Source: Cucumis sativus (taxonomy: Eukaryota > Streptophyta > Magnoliopsida > Cucurbitales > Cucurbitaceae). From it: a stretch of 64,000 nucleotides of DNA. Made by a program: the position numbers and the translations under genes. This document shows, one piece after another, positions 12,001 through 24,039 of this stretch. The stretch lies in NCBI RefSeq assembly GCF_000004075.3, contig NC_026660.2, positions 10,726,001 through 10,790,000 of the forward strand, given 5' to 3'. The notes below the pieces were generated by a model. It was not told the origin of the DNA and did not search any database. It saw nothing but the letters and a program-made list of their open reading frames with translations. How positions within the stretch are numbered: position 1 is the stretch's first letter; the number at the start of each line of letters is the position of its first letter.

Positions 12001-13974
12001 CGATGGAGAGAGCCCCATTGCTCCAAGAACAGCCTATTTAGTTTAACATTTTTTTCTCAGTCCAAAAAATCACAGAAAGGCTCCAAAACTCAAATGCAGA
12101 TGAACATAAATGAAAGAAAGAACAGTTTTATAAGCACCTCTATTGCATTCATGGTGGAGTTGAGGAGTGTTGGAAGTGCTCTGCCTCCAACATGTGCATT
12201 ACCTTCAATGGACAATTTCTCATATCTTATTTCAATTTTGGGAATTTCAACTCCTACCCTGTCAAGATCAATATGATATTTACTAACTTTGCATCTTTCT
12301 CACCGACCAAACAGATCATTCCCAAAGCAACAAGTTCAAAGAGATCAAGATATGTGGGAGTAAAATGTTCAATTGCAACAAGTCTGTTCTCTATTTAGTT
12401 ACCATCTCGGTTAAATTTGAAATTTTGGTCCATATAATTGGAAGAAAGTTAGAATTTAATCACCTTCACAAAACAGTTTATTCAACATGAACTATTTACA
12501 AGAATTTTATCCAACCATAAGGACTATTCATGAAGATTTATCAAATAATAGAGACTATATTATAATTTTTAAAATTAAAATTCACAATTTTATTTTTAAC
12601 ATTTTATAAATGTGTGTTTGTTCAATTGCTTATATATTTATAAGTTCAAAATCTACCTTCTCCTAATAATCTTTTGATATAAAATAGAGATACAATTTAT
12701 AAGTTCCCTTATAGATTTAATGATGTAAAAAATAGGCAGTCACATTGTTTTCCCATCCCTTAAATATTTTTTTCTTAATTAAAATAACTATCAAGATTAA
12801 TCATAAAAATATTAGACATATATCCTAATATATTTATGTTATTAAATCACACTGTTCAATCCAAGAACATTACTACAACTCAAATTTTAAACTAGTTTTT
12901 TTCATCATAATTTTTTAAAAATAAAACTATCATCTAAAATTATATTCAAAGCAATTTCACCGAACAGACCTATACCTTAGAAGTATTAATAATTTCACTC
13001 TTAATTTTCTATTTATGATATTTTTGTTAGATACCGTTATAAGTGAACACTTTTTTTAAAAAATAAACATCAAGATTTTTTGAGAAATTATTATAATAAT
13101 GATAAAACTACTGAAAATATTTATAACTTACACCAAAATTTCATGTTATATCTATGATAAATATGGCTAAATGTCCATAGAAGTCTACCTCTGTATGTAA
13201 CAATTCAATAAAATTTAAAATTTTACTCTATTTTGTAAAGATTTTTTTTAGAAATGTCATTTTTTTTCAAATTTAGAACGGAGTAAAAAAAAAAAGAAAC
13301 TCATCGATAAAAATAACATTTATAAACTTATTTTTAAAAAGAAAAAATAAACTAAAACCGAATAATAAACCATGGGAACCGTAATCTTTTTAAAAGTATA
13401 TATATACAAAAGATGATGATCCTTACAACCATCTAAAAATTATTCAAGAAACCATACTAAATACGAACAAACAAGAATAATATCCATTATGATTATCTAA
13501 AATCATTCAAGAAAGAAGAAACTATACTAAAATTCGAACACACAAAGTATGTTCCAAAAATCATTGGAGAAACTGTACTGAATAGGAACGAACGTATGTA
13601 TACCTGTCAGTTCTAGCCCGAATTCGGGCGAGAAATCTTTCATTATCTTCCTCAACAACCTTGAGAATATTGTTAATCAACAGCTTTTTATCCTCATTTC
13701 CAATCTTTGTAACGTCAACTTCTTCATGAACAACTTTCCCCCCGCTTCTCACATGCTTCAACATCCCTTTTCTCACCCTTTCATACGTCGGCAGCCTCTC
13801 AATCGCCGCCCATTTCAGCTCCTCCTCCTCCTCCGCTGCCGTCTCTCTCCTGCTACTCCGCTCAAACACCTCCGTCGGCGCATTCCATATCTCCCTCATA
13901 CTCGCCGCCGACGACCTCCAGCTCCTGCTACTCGTCTGCCGTAGAAACTCATCTCCGGTGAACGCCGATGCCAT
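6029..13974 (-). CDS. full-size PDR-type ABCG transporter
   Basis: Nineteen exons join in frame to 1443 aa: 13604-13974, 12138-12258, 11945-12033, 11266-11350, 10890-11180, 10717-10807, 9723-10623, 9465-9625, 9253-9356, 8997-9147, 8715-8914, 8265-8597, 7884-8174, 7710-7793, 7455-7588, 7118-7345, 6802-6973, 6433-6687, 6029-6298. The layout is NBD1-TMD1-NBD2-TMD2, the reverse order typical of plant PDR proteins. NBD1 has Walker [10 protein letters not shown] (about 200-208), signature GISGGQ (338-343) and Walker B FFMDE (about 360-364). NBD2 has Walker [10 protein letters not shown] (887-895), degenerate LSTEQ (994-998) and [12 protein letters not shown]. The PDR blocks [18 protein letters not shown] and YYWASPVAW are present. 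It should be a plasma-membrane ATP-driven exporter of terpenoids, phenolics or hormones; the substrate cannot be read. It resembles the PDR1/ABCG40-like group, but I cannot fix the subclade. The length matches the family, and no frame breaks were seen. Confidence 0.95.
11630..11850. repeat. short hairpins in PDR intron 3
   Basis: Two small inverted repeats sit in the 594-bp intron 11351-11944. One is ATTCCAAA facing TTTGGAAT near 11637-11661. The other is AATCTAAGTCATAC facing GTATGACTTAGATT (about 11832-11876) with an 18-nt loop. They may be MITE remnants. The second extends slightly beyond the span given. Confidence 0.4.
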
Positions 13975-14070
13975 TTTATTGATCTAGCTAATTATCACGT
14001 GAACCTCCGATCTCATTAATTATTTTTCTAAGTGGGGTTCTTAGTTTGAATTTGAACACTCCCTCTCTCC

Positions 14071-14102
<32 letters not shown>

Positions 14103-14182
14103 GTATTACAACCTTGAAAGAGAAAATTAGTGAGTGGTGATAGTTATTTATCGTTCATGAACTAATAATGCTTCTATTTATA
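13975..14182 (-). promoter_or_regulatory. PDR transporter promoter and 5' UTR
   Basis: Read on the minus strand, a TATAAATA box lies at 14175-14182, about 200 bp before the ATG. A long CT tract (14062-14101) lies downstream and would fall in the leader. A G-box core CACGTG is at about 13996-14001. Farther upstream are ACGT cores near 14337-14352, TTGAC W-box cores near 14218-14225, and RY-type CATGCATG runs at 14312-14330. ABA/stress input is a family expectation; the motifs alone do not prove it. Confidence 0.55.
14062..14101. repeat. CT microsatellite in PDR leader
   Basis: CCCTCTCT-type units pass into a pure CT run. It lies between the TATA box and the start codon of the transporter, so its length may vary between accessions and could affect the leader. 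Confidence 0.8.
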
Positions 14183-14530
14183 CAGAAATCGATTTACGAG
14201 ATTATACGACTGGCCAACTTTGACTTTTTTAATGTTGGTCAGTTTGGTGAGGTGGACTTCTAGAAGGACGAAATGAGTTGTTGTAATATTATTGGTGTAG
14301 ATATCTATATGTGCATGCATGTACATGCATGGGCTTACGTGTCACTCACGTAACAAAATTGCTTTGCTGCCTTCTCATAAACAATTTATACTCATTTGCT
14401 CTCCGTTTCACGTTCATATTTTGACAGCTTCTACCTCATCTATCCATCTTTAAGAAATTGAAAAATCCATGACGTGATACGCAAAAAATGAAATTTTCTT
14501 ATATATAACCATTTTCACTCTATGATTCAA

Positions 14531-14531
<1 letters not shown>

Positions 14532-14581
<50 letters not shown>
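14532..14581. repeat. AT dinucleotide microsatellite
   Basis: About 25 perfect AT units lie in the upstream region of the PDR transporter. It is a likely length polymorphism. Confidence 0.9.
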
Positions 14582-14582
<1 letters not shown>

Positions 14583-16666
14583 TTGAAAAATATTGTTTTG
14601 ATAAATAATTGTATAACTCGTTATACACCTTTCGTTTATATAAAGTTATGTGATTTGAATTACTTGATCAAACCTTTATAATAGAGTACATGATTCTTTT
14701 TCTATTTAAACATTTGACATTTATCATTGGATTGTACACTGCCGTGTGCGTAAGATAATTGTAAATATGTACTAAATACCAAATTTTAGGTTTGTTTGGT
14801 TAATTAAGTTTTTAGAATGTACCTAATAGTACTTTACCTTTGAATAATTTTTTATAAAAAAGATAATCATTAATATATTTGATATAAAATTAAAACTTGT
14901 ATCTTATTAAAGCTTTGTATGTATTGGAAAATATCAAATAAGTCATAAATGGTTAGGCATAAACTTAAGAACTAATTCATGAAGAAAACTTTTGATCAGA
15001 TTGATTGGTCCTTTTTCCCAAAAGCTTAAAATCTTAGATCCTTCCACCTTTTCGGTCAATTTTTTATTTTGTAAAGAACCTTTTTGGCTTATTTTATTTT
15101 ATTTTATTTAAACCTTTTCGGCTTATTCATTTATTGAACTTTTGGTCAAAGCCTACATTTTATTTGTCTGCCTGAAAATGGATTTTTTTTCCTTTCATAA
15201 CACGTCTGTTTTTTCTAATATAACAATTAAATTGCGGTTTCAAATTTTCTACCATCTCTAAGATGTGAGACAACCGTGGATTTAAAAGTTTTATTGACGA
15301 AATTTTTTACACACGCACGCAAAAATAAAGAATAGAATTTGAATCTAGGATTATAAAGGTACAGTAGATGAAGTTTGTATTCAAGACCTTAAAATTTTAA
15401 AGGAGATACATGCATTATACCAAATATAGAATATAATAAAATTTGTATTTTTAATATATATTGTAATTTAACACTTCAAAATTAATATTAAAACACAAAA
15501 ATTAGGAATGTGAGAGGGGTCTGTGTCCCTGGTCCTTTAATAGATCCGAAAATGAGTGAAACTAAGCTCGCCTTGACGAAAGTTTTTGTTAGTTTTTTTA
15601 TTGTATATTTTATTTCTTTACTTTAAAATTTTTAATCATGGAAATTAGAGTAACAATACTATGGAGTACATAGAATAAAATTAGTAATATAAAATATTTG
15701 ATGGATATGATATTTAATATAAACTTAATTTGACTTTGTAACTAATTTTTTTAATATAAAAACCATGCAGCAAAGGGAAAAAAGCATGGAAGCATGTGTA
15801 AAATAATAATTAAGTTAAGAGTTTATGAACATATGACAATTATTATTATTATTGTTTCTAATAATTCTGTTTATGTATGAGATTTGTTGATTGATTTTCT
15901 TTTTATTATTATTATTATTATTATTAATGAGATAACGTAAGACATGACTTCATTATCCAATTTTATCTTAATTTGGAAATTAGAAAACAATATCTTGATG
16001 GCAAGAATTCAGGGTCTCGAATTTCCAAATGCTTTCTATATATTATTTGATTTCTTTTCTTTAATTTTGAGAAAATTATGAAGAATAAATATAGAAAGTG
16101 TATTCAAATATTATTTCGATCACTTTGACTTCGTTCTCGTCCTTTTACTTTCCATTAGTTTTCATTCTATGTTCATCTTTTTGTCCTTACAATTTAAAAA
16201 AAAAAATTGTTTTTCTCATTTTCATTTTCAATAGATAAAAATTGTGACTTCTTGAAAGTTCAAATGAGAAACCAAGACGAACATTTTAGAAGTAGAGTGA
16301 CTCAAATGAAATCGAAATTCAAAGTAGAAGATCAAAATTGTATATATTTAAAGGTAGAAAATATTTCATTTAGAAGAATATATATCAAGACTGAAAATGT
16401 GATTTGTATATGAAATCCATCCCAAATATCACACTCATTGTGAAGTTATTTTTATTATTTTTGAAAACCAAACTCCACCGCTTTGATAATATTCAACTCA
16501 ATCATATTTAATAAAATAATCAAAATATTATTATATGAAAAATTTTGGATTCTAGCCATAGTCTCTATCAAAAATTATTTTAAATGAAAAACAAATGAAA
16601 ATAGGATTATAAAATATCACATTTTTATCTTTGAAATTAATATTTTATAAACACTTTGGTTCATAT

Positions 16667-16668
<2 letters not shown>

Positions 16669-16705
<37 letters not shown>
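16669..16705. repeat. interrupted TA microsatellite
   Basis: TA units are broken once by TACATA. The run is intergenic. Confidence 0.85.
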
Positions 16706-17152
16706 TTTGTATTTTGAGATTAATATAATATATGTAGCTTTGACATTAATTTTCTGAGTAGATCACATGATGGGTATTAAAAGTAGAGCAACAAAATTCC
16801 AGTTACGTTTTTCTAGAAGTTGCAATTCAAACAATTTTTTAAACCACCCAAAATTATATGTTGTAATTTGAGTCGCACAACAAAATAAGAAGTCAAAATA
16901 TACCTCAGTAGCTAGATAGATTTAACATTATAATATTTAAACTAAAATATATAAAATATAGCATAATCTTTTCCACGTTGAATTTCATATCATATAACCT
17001 AATATACTTTTATTTATGTAGTTTAAAAGAATTGAAATTCTTTCAATCATATAATCATGAAACACGTTTACTCTTGTGTGATTGTAATCTAAGTAATTGT
17101 ACATTTTTTAGAACTTCAATGTAATGTGTAAGAGACTAAATTTTGTGATCTC

Positions 17153-17240
17153 TTGATCAAGAGGTATATATGTTATGAATTATTAATTATTAAGTTATAG
17201 GTTGATCCAGAGGTATATATGTTATGAATTATTAAGTTAT
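17153..17240. repeat. tandem duplication of about 45-50 bp
   Basis: The block beginning TTGATCAAGAGGTATATATG is followed directly by a second copy beginning TTGATCCAGAGGTATATATG. Both run into TTATGAATTATTAA and AAGTTAT. The first copy has an extra TTATTAA. It looks like a recent local duplication. Confidence 0.75.
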
Positions 17241-17400
17241 GTTAAAAATTATTAACAACTGTAAGATGCCTTTTTAAAGAGGATGGACAGCCAATTCTTA
17301 AAAAAACATTTTTTTCAAAGGCAATCTAAACCAACCTCTCATTAAACAAATTTAAATTTATTGAAATTTTCATAAGGAGATAAAATATTTAAATTCTCAC

Positions 17401-18930
17401 CATTTAATTAAAGCATCAAATATAATTCAGTAAATCGCTATTTGTGATGCAATCATTAAGCAAACATTTATATTTGAGTTAACTGAAAGGGAATGCAAAG
17501 TTGTGGGTTTGGGCAAAGGGTTTCTTTTTTTCTTTTATTCTCCCTCTTTTTCTGCTGAAAATAAACACCCAACCAACCACTATCAACGAGACTGTGAGAG
17601 AAAAAGACAACAAAAAAGAAAGAAGCAAGACGATGAGTTAGACGAGAGTGAGAGGAGAAAGCAAAGAACGAGATGGGACATCTAACATGCGTGCAAGGAT
17701 GTCCTCTAGGTAATTTCACCCACTAGACGTCACCAAAGGGTAAAAAAAACCCCTCATTTTCAAGAAGGGAGCAAATCTCATTTTTCCCTCAATCTGGGAG
17801 TCTTCTAGGATAGATGGAAATAAAGAAAATGTAAAATTTAACAATTTACAATCTAGGGAGGACATGACAACCTAGCAAGAACATAAACATATCAATTCGT
17901 ATAACTTATCATCAACCTAAACATAGCTCAACTAGTATAAAATGTGAACTCTCGATAATAAAAGTAAGAATAACGGTGAATCATCGAGTCTATATAACTT
18001 TGGTTTTCTTAAAATAAATAAGAACATATAAATTTGAATCAACTCATTACCACTAGCCAAGTGGAACTAACAAGATTTAAAAAAGAAGATTAAGAAAAAA
18101 AAGAGAACAGAAATACAGTCACTTGAAATCTGAACAAACCACTGCTCTTACCCAACCTCAAACTATGACCAAACATCTGAAAAGAAACTTGACAATTTAA
18201 GATAATTCACAAGTTACACCTCCATTTGATAGCCATTTTATATATATATAAGAAAATTATTATAAATGACAAAAGTTGAAATTTATATAACAAAATTTTA
18301 GATTCTATCAGTGATGCTGATAGACTTCTATCAATGTCACTAATAAACAATTAAAGAAGTTTATCAATGTCCACCAATCTAAACTTTTGTTATATTTTGT
18401 AAATATTTTCATTCATTTTGCTATTTTTTAAAATGTCTCAAACACACACATCATACATATATACAATGTGTTGTCCACCAAAAATCATTAGTAAAGAAAT
18501 TGAAAAAAAAAACAAATATAAATTCCAAAAATAGAAAACGAAAAACAATATCAATATCAAACAAGGATTTTTTTACTTTCATGACCAATTGTGTAATAAC
18601 TTAGGGGCTCTATAAAATCTATGTTCATTGAATAATAATATAACTTCTAATTACCTAAAGCCTATTACTTAAGCAAACATCTGAGCCAAACTATAAAGGA
18701 AAAAGAAACAACTATTCTGATATGTTGCTAATCCTCATTTTCTTATTTCACCACCATTGGGCTTCCAGAATCTCAATATACATTGGCATCACAACTTTAG
18801 GAATCTTAGGAAACCAAACTCAACCACACAATTTCTCAAAAAAGGAGAAAAACAACAATCTGAGACAAACAATTCCAATACACACAACAAAGAATCTGAA
18901 AATGATATTCAAATCAATTGGTAGTTGAGT
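17401..18930. other. intergenic region without a supported gene
   Basis: A purine/pyrimidine-rich patch near 17500-17720 has open frames on both strands but they are low complexity and unlike known proteins. A palindromic dispersed repeat occupies about 18240-18437. The right end passes into the 3' flank of the COX7a-like gene. Confidence 0.5.
18240..18437. repeat. dispersed TATCA/TGATA palindromic repeat (MITE-like)
   Basis: The core reads GATTCTATCAGTGATGCTGATAGACTTCTATCA and is flanked by AT-rich arms ending in TTTTGCTATTTTTT. The same signature (AGACTTCTATCA, AGATTCTATC, TTGCTAT) recurs near 20570-20790, 35260-35395 and weakly 55270-55440. The family is non-coding. Confidence 0.6.
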
Positions 18931-19033
18931 CTGCAACTAAGCAATTATTAGGCAGAGATACTTCAATAACAAAATTAAGAAGGATCCAGAGCATAAAAAC
19001 TCTTCGAAATTAACATGCAAAGAGACTATAACC

Positions 19034-19365
19034 TCATTCTTTCTTCCCAATTCCATGTGACATGTTATAGATCCCCCGTCCCTGCATGAAACAAGAGTAA
19101 GACAGACATTATATGTAATGACAAATACTGTACAAGTAATATCACATTCTTCAAAATAAGGGAGAAAATCTTCAACTGCATTAGAGAGTGGAAAACTTAC
19201 AATAAGATACAACGATGAAGCTGCCAAAGCGATTGGAATGGCAACAGAGGTGACTTTATCCAATGGGCCTTTAAGATATGTGTGCTTATGAATGCTCTGA
19301 AAAAGCTTTTGCCTTTCAATAAGTTTTTCACGAGGCCTAAATGGTTGTTCAATGGCTTCAGTCAT
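19034..19365 (-). CDS. cytochrome c oxidase subunit 7a-like protein, copy A
   Basis: Two coding exons, 19201-19365 and 19034-19081, join in phase 0 to 70 aa. The protein has EQPFRPREKLIE at the N-terminus, a conserved basic HKHTYLKGP motif at about 27-35 and one membrane segment (about residues 38-57). It ends in YNMSHGIGKKE. This matches the plant COX7a-type small subunit (Arabidopsis At4g21105-like). It would be an integral inner-membrane subunit of mitochondrial complex IV, N-terminus in the matrix, no cleavable presequence. An acceptor AG lies just before the ATG, and a non-coding first exon is predicted at 20306 to about 20430. A second copy lies 2.5 kb away on the same strand with the same intron position, so the pair arose by tandem duplication. 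Confidence 0.88.
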
Positions 19366-19760
19366 CCTGCAAAATAATTCAAATAGTAAATTAATAAAAT
19401 TTCATTGAAGCTACTTACAACTCCAAATCCATCCTCGTATGAAGAACAGTTGAATTTGCAAGTGGGTGCTTACAAGTCTGATTTCATCTATACAACAAAC
19501 ATGAAATCAAAGGACTTGGGAAGTTTCCGACATTACTAAAGCTAAAAAACACGATAAATTGCCTACTGACTAAAAATTTAATACAACTCTAGAAAGCAAA
19601 ACAATATAAATACTCGATCATCAGCCATCTCGAAACGATGAGATCCCAATCAGTAAGATTACATTCATTTCGCAATTTTTGGTAAGGATTAGTTCAGGAG
19701 CCACTACTAATTAGCCCCAGTCCCAGAAGATCCATAGAACATCTCGTGCACAATTCTTCA

Positions 19761-19882
19761 TTATTTCTTTAGTAAAAGAAATACTTCATTGATAAATGAA
19801 ATCAGAAGAAAACCTCAAAGCATCTAAAGGTAATTACAAGAGAGAACACCAATTGGCAACCAAAAAGAATAAGCTATAATGC
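19761..19882 (-). mobile_element. short retroposon with 22-bp target duplication
   Basis: The insert is flanked by ACATCTCGTGCACAATTCTTCA (19739-19760) and the same sequence with one change at 19883-19904. Read on the minus strand, the insert ends in CATTTATCAATGAAGT followed by a T/A-rich tail, like the 3' ends of LINEs in this window. It is a 5'-truncated LINE or a SINE that landed in the 5' UTR intron of COX7a copy A. The single difference between the duplications suggests moderate youth. The 22-nt motif quoted here differs from copy to copy only at its seventh base. Confidence 0.75.
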
Positions 19883-20305
19883 ACATCCCGTGCACAATTC
19901 TTCACTTTCAAGAGCCCATTCTCACACGTACATCTGATTCAGCTGCGGCAGAACGAAGTAAAACCCATTTCCACAAAATAGCCAAGAAATTAAGAATAGA
20001 TATTAAAATTACAAGAAATAACCTTTCTCCTTTTTCCTTACCAAAATCAAAAGATCAATTAATCAAAGAGTAAATGATGAAAGTTAATAGTGTATTCCAA
20101 TCCAATAGTAAAACAGCATGTAAGTCCAAATCTCCAAAAATTCCAAGAAGAAATACATAAAAAGCAACAACAATCGTGAAGTAGACTAACCAGAAAATAT
20201 ATAAAATGGTTGAAACATTACGCTAACATCCAATATCAGATTATGAAAGAAGAACCATGAAAACGTAATCCAAAAGAAGAAATAGGAAAAGAGATCCAAA
20301 CTAAC

Positions 20306-20430
20306 GTGAATTTGGTCTGAGGAGAGTAAAAAACCGTCGTTCCGAAGGCTGCCACTGATGGGGGCGAATGATAGACGATGACTTCTTTCGCGATCGGAGG
20401 GGAAGTAGTAAGAACGCCGTATCTTCCTAT
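20306..20430 (-). other. predicted 5' UTR exon of COX7a copy A
   Basis: On the minus strand the segment ends at a GTTAGT donor (exon edge 20306). It aligns by eye with the corresponding leader of copy B near 26178-26290, sharing a TCGTC...TTCG CCCC...GGAACGACG-like course. The upstream edge is not fixed. Confidence 0.55.
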
Positions 20431-20462
20431 TTTCTACTTTTCTTTTTTCCTAATTTTTTAAA

Positions 20463-20501
20463 TGGGCCTAACATTCACTGTTGGATTGACATATCGGCCC
20501 A
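20463..20501 (-). promoter_or_regulatory. paired site II (TGGGCC) elements of COX7a copy A
   Basis: TGGGCC lies at 20463-20468 and GGCCCA at 20496-20501, just upstream of the predicted leader. Site II elements bound by TCP factors are well known in promoters of nuclear genes for cytochrome c and COX subunits. Copy B shows no comparable TGGGCC pair in the about 300 bp above its leader. Confidence 0.55.
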
Positions 20502-20569
20502 ATTTGATAGACCATGTTTGTAGAAAGCTTACAGAAAATGGAGAAATTATAATTGACCAACGTTATACA

Positions 20570-20790
20570 AATAATTATTAAGGATATAGCAAAATTTTAA
20601 AAAAATTGTAAATATAGAAAAACTATGGCTGATAGACTTCTATCACTGATAGAATTGTATGATTTATAATAGATCAATATTTACAACATGATTTATAGTG
20701 ATAGACTTCTATGATCGATAGAATTTGATAAATTTATAATTTTTTAAAATTGTTGCTATATACTTAATTATTTTGCCTCTAATGGCTAAA
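20570..20790. repeat. dispersed TATCA/TGATA palindromic repeat, second copy
   Basis: Two AGACTTCTAT cores with flanking TGATAGA and TTGCTATATAC sequences match the 18240-18437 family. It lies just above the promoter of COX7a copy A. Confidence 0.6.
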
Positions 20791-21908
20791 TTTGCAACTA
20801 TCCCTATAGACAATGTGGGTAAAAAGCTTCGCGGGCGAGTAATGGATATCAAATTTAGAGATAATAATTAAACAAAAAATACCATTTTCAAAAAATCACA
20901 AATATATTAAAATCTATGCAACTATCAACTAAATTAACTTGTTTTTAAATTTAGCAATTCGGAAAGCTAAATCAATCATACCCTCAGTTAAAGACAATTA
21001 CTCTTTATTTGTAACAAAAGTGTTCATATAGTAAATGTTTCACTCTAAGGGCATGTTAAGGATTTCCTAAGATAACGAAAATTAAAAAAATATTTTTATA
21101 CGATGAAGTGATCGTCTTCAAACTCATGTTAAACATACTTGAAATGTTAAAATCACGTTTGTCCGATTTAAAATCATTTGAAAACAAACTACTCAAAATC
21201 AATTGAATGATTATTTAAACATTATCAAACTCAATTATCATACCATCACAATTGTTTTTGAACAATTACAAGTATTTGTTTCATTCAATTTTGTAATTAC
21301 TAAGAAAATGCGATGCTCTCATGAAAATTGTTTGGAGGCTCTCGTGAAAGTTCAATTATGAAAGTTCAAAAGTTTAATTTCTATACAATTATTAGTTTTG
21401 AAGGGTTAAAGAGATTCATTAGTTCAATAGGTTAAATGATTCATGAAACCTCTTCCTCTTGTTTCTTTAGTATTAATTAACATCATTACGAAAGCTTGGA
21501 GTTCAAACTAATGCAAGTGATAAATTCACTTTAACATTTTTCTCAGTATCACGTGCACCGCGTTGATACATGGTTGACATTCATTCTAAGTTATCTTTCA
21601 TAAAGTTTTCTGTCATATAATAAAACCATCAGAACATATGAAAATGTTGAAGGTAAAACCAAGTCATATCAATATTGGATGTGGCTCAACAATTCTAATA
21701 GATACACCAGTATCCCAATACACATCCCCTAAGTCACAATTTCATGAAAGGAAAGCTGAACATCGAGAAAAAAAGTAGAAAGCAGAGCATCATATCCAGT
21801 ATTCTACTAGACGAATAGCATTTATTAAACAAAAATTTCTTCAAGAACAAAATTCACATGAGTCCAGAACCATAATAGTGTTTGAATTTAGTTGCCAAGA
21901 CAGTGACC
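20791..21908. other. spacer between the duplicated COX7a genes
   Basis: AT-rich, with no supported gene. Around 21130-21290 there is sequence rich in AAAATCA/TGATTT blocks that resembles the MITE family seen at 37012-37235. The right part must hold the 3' UTR of copy B. Confidence 0.5.
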
Positions 21909-22224
21909 TCATTCTTTCTTCCCAATTCCGTGCGACATGTTGTAAATTCCTCGTCCCTGTTCAAAAAGACATGACCAAGATCAACACAGTTGTTCGAGTT
22001 GTTTAGCAGTATCTGAAATTGGCAAGGAAATGTTCATCTGCAATGGAGAGAGGTACACTTACGATGAGATACAGGGATGAAGCTGCAAGAGCAATTGGAA
22101 TGGCAACGGAGGTGATTTTATCCATTGGCCCTTTAAGATAAGTGTGCTTGTGGATGCTTTGGAAAATTTTTTGCTTCTCAACAAGTTTCTCGCGGGGTCT
22201 AAAAGGTTGTTCCACTTCTGCCAT
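21909..22224 (-). CDS. cytochrome c oxidase subunit 7a-like protein, copy B
   Basis: Two coding exons, 22063-22224 and 21909-21956, join in phase 0 to 69 aa. It is nearly the same as copy A: EQPFRPREKLVEKQK, HKHTYLKGPMDK, one membrane segment SVAIPIALAASSLYLI, and the same YNMSHGIGKKE end. Copy A has one extra residue at the N-terminus. The intron position is identical. AG precedes the ATG by one base, so a 5' UTR intron is expected; the best upstream exon is 26178 to about 26290, giving an intron of about 3.95 kb. Role: small membrane subunit of mitochondrial complex IV. Most differences between the copies are conservative, suggesting both are kept by selection. Confidence 0.87.
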
Positions 22225-22999
22225 TCTACAATATAATTCAAGCAAGAGAATTAGTGGAACTCAACTTCTGTAAAATCTACTATCCCAAATCTTTTCAGCT
22301 CCCAAACCATCCCATATGTAAACAAAAATATGCTTTTGATATGTTCAGCATAACCCTCGTAAAATAATAAAAGCTCATACAATGGGGTAAAGTCTTCATT
22401 TCCAACTGTTGAAACATAGACGAATCCACACAAACGAAGAGAACATTGAGAGAATCATTCTATGTGAGACTCGACACTGGAACAGAATGGCACTTGAAAC
22501 TTTTACCAATATCAAGCATTCATGAACACTAGCAGATATTAAAACAGAGACACTGGCAAGATTAAGCCCCACACAATTCTCTCCTGTGTCATTTCCAACA
22601 TTAAGCGATGGTGTCTAAAAGGGTAAAGGTAATCTTGAGGCCAAATCTCTAGAAGAGGCGAAGCTCCAAACTTAATTAAGAAAGTGTTAAAGATGCCAGC
22701 TAACAAGAAGACTCAAAAACCAAAAAACACACAGAACACTAAAATATGGATATGTATTGCAATATCAATGAAGAAACAACAATATAACATAGCTTTTCGA
22801 GAAGGCTACTCTCTCCCAATACTTCCAATATGGAAATCCCACATTATACTTCCTACTCTCTCTCAACCCACACCTTCTATTTAAAACAAAAAAAAAAAAA
22901 AAGAACATAACAAATTTACTAATTGATTACTATTTTTCCCTTCTAAAAAAGATACTACTATTCTACTACTAATCTTACTATTTCAATAACTAGGAGTCT

Positions 23000-23990
23000 T
23001 ACAATTTAAGTACTTTGTTTTATAATTCCCGAATGCAAAGGTGAAACTTCAAAGAGGAATTCCAGTTCACACTCCAATTGATCCATCTCAAAAGAAAAGA
23101 AATGCTGAATTTGTCTCCCAATTCAGTGTAAGCAGTGAGGAATTTGACCAGTTTGAGAAATCAGATGAAATAGAAAAGCAAAACCAGCAGCTGAACAACA
23201 AAATTTGGATTGTTTATCTCAAGCTCAACTTTGTGAAGTTCCAGCCCATCTAAAGTCATTGGTAGCCAGTTGCAATCTGATTATGGGCTAATATCGAGCT
23301 GTTAGAGTGGTCCTGATTTGATGGCAATTTTCAATTTTCAGCTTCAGCAATAGGCTTGGAAAGTGTTTGGAGAAGCTTATTATTTGAAAGAAAGATATTT
23401 TTGGAATGAGTTAGCCAAAGAAAAGTATACAAAATTCACTCCGTCAATTCCCACTTAAACAAAAATTCTAAACATTAATAGGATTTATTTATGTACTATA
23501 AACTTTGTCAAAATAGTAAAAGTAGTAGTAGTTCAAAATATCAAAACTCAAACCTTTATAACTTTTGAGAATGAAGCAAACTAATATTATTCTTCTAATC
23601 ATTACAGTTTTCACCAAAGCATAAACCTCGTATGTTTCATCAAAAGCATAAATCTCGGGGCTAAAAGTTAGTCTTCCTTAGAGGCAAGTCAGGCATAAAT
23701 CTCTCAATAGCTTATTAAAGCATTTTGGCCCCAGCCCCACATGCCAGAAACATCTAAGTGCATCGGTTGTTTACTTTAGTAACCATAAAATAACTTCTAA
23801 GAACGATATTAATCTTCATCATCAAACAAATACAAGCCAAAATCCTTACCCCTTCCCAGACATCTTTATTCCCAATTATCACTGTTTTCTCATTGTGGTT
23901 TCCTTGATTGAACACACCGCTTATCATGAGACAAGTACTAACCCTCTATTGCAGGAACCAGGAGTTAGGCTCTAGAAAAGACACACACAT
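23000..23990. other. non-coding part of COX7a copy B UTR intron
   Basis: A 70-codon open frame at 23041-23253 is rich in Gln/Lys/Glu but matches no family I know. The rest is AT-rich. It lies inside the predicted long leader intron, so it is probably non-coding. Confidence 0.4.
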
Positions 23991-24039
23991 GTTACATTGG
24001 TTGCAGCTGGATTTATAAGATAAAGAAACATTCTGATGG

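Larger units (their letters stand above)
14183..17400. other. AT-rich intergenic region
   Basis: No gene is supported. It contains a long AT dinucleotide run (about 14532-14581), a TTA trinucleotide run (about 15903-15927), an interrupted TA run (about 16669-16705) and a tandem duplication of about 45-50 bp near 17153-17240. Short open frames here have no family resemblance. Confidence 0.6.

Noticed and set aside
17468-17719. Open frames on both strands in a C/T-rich patch
   Set aside because: Low complexity, no family resemblance, no convincing splice partners.
23041-23253. 70-codon Gln/Lys-rich frame
   Set aside because: No known domain and lies inside the long UTR intron of COX7a copy B.
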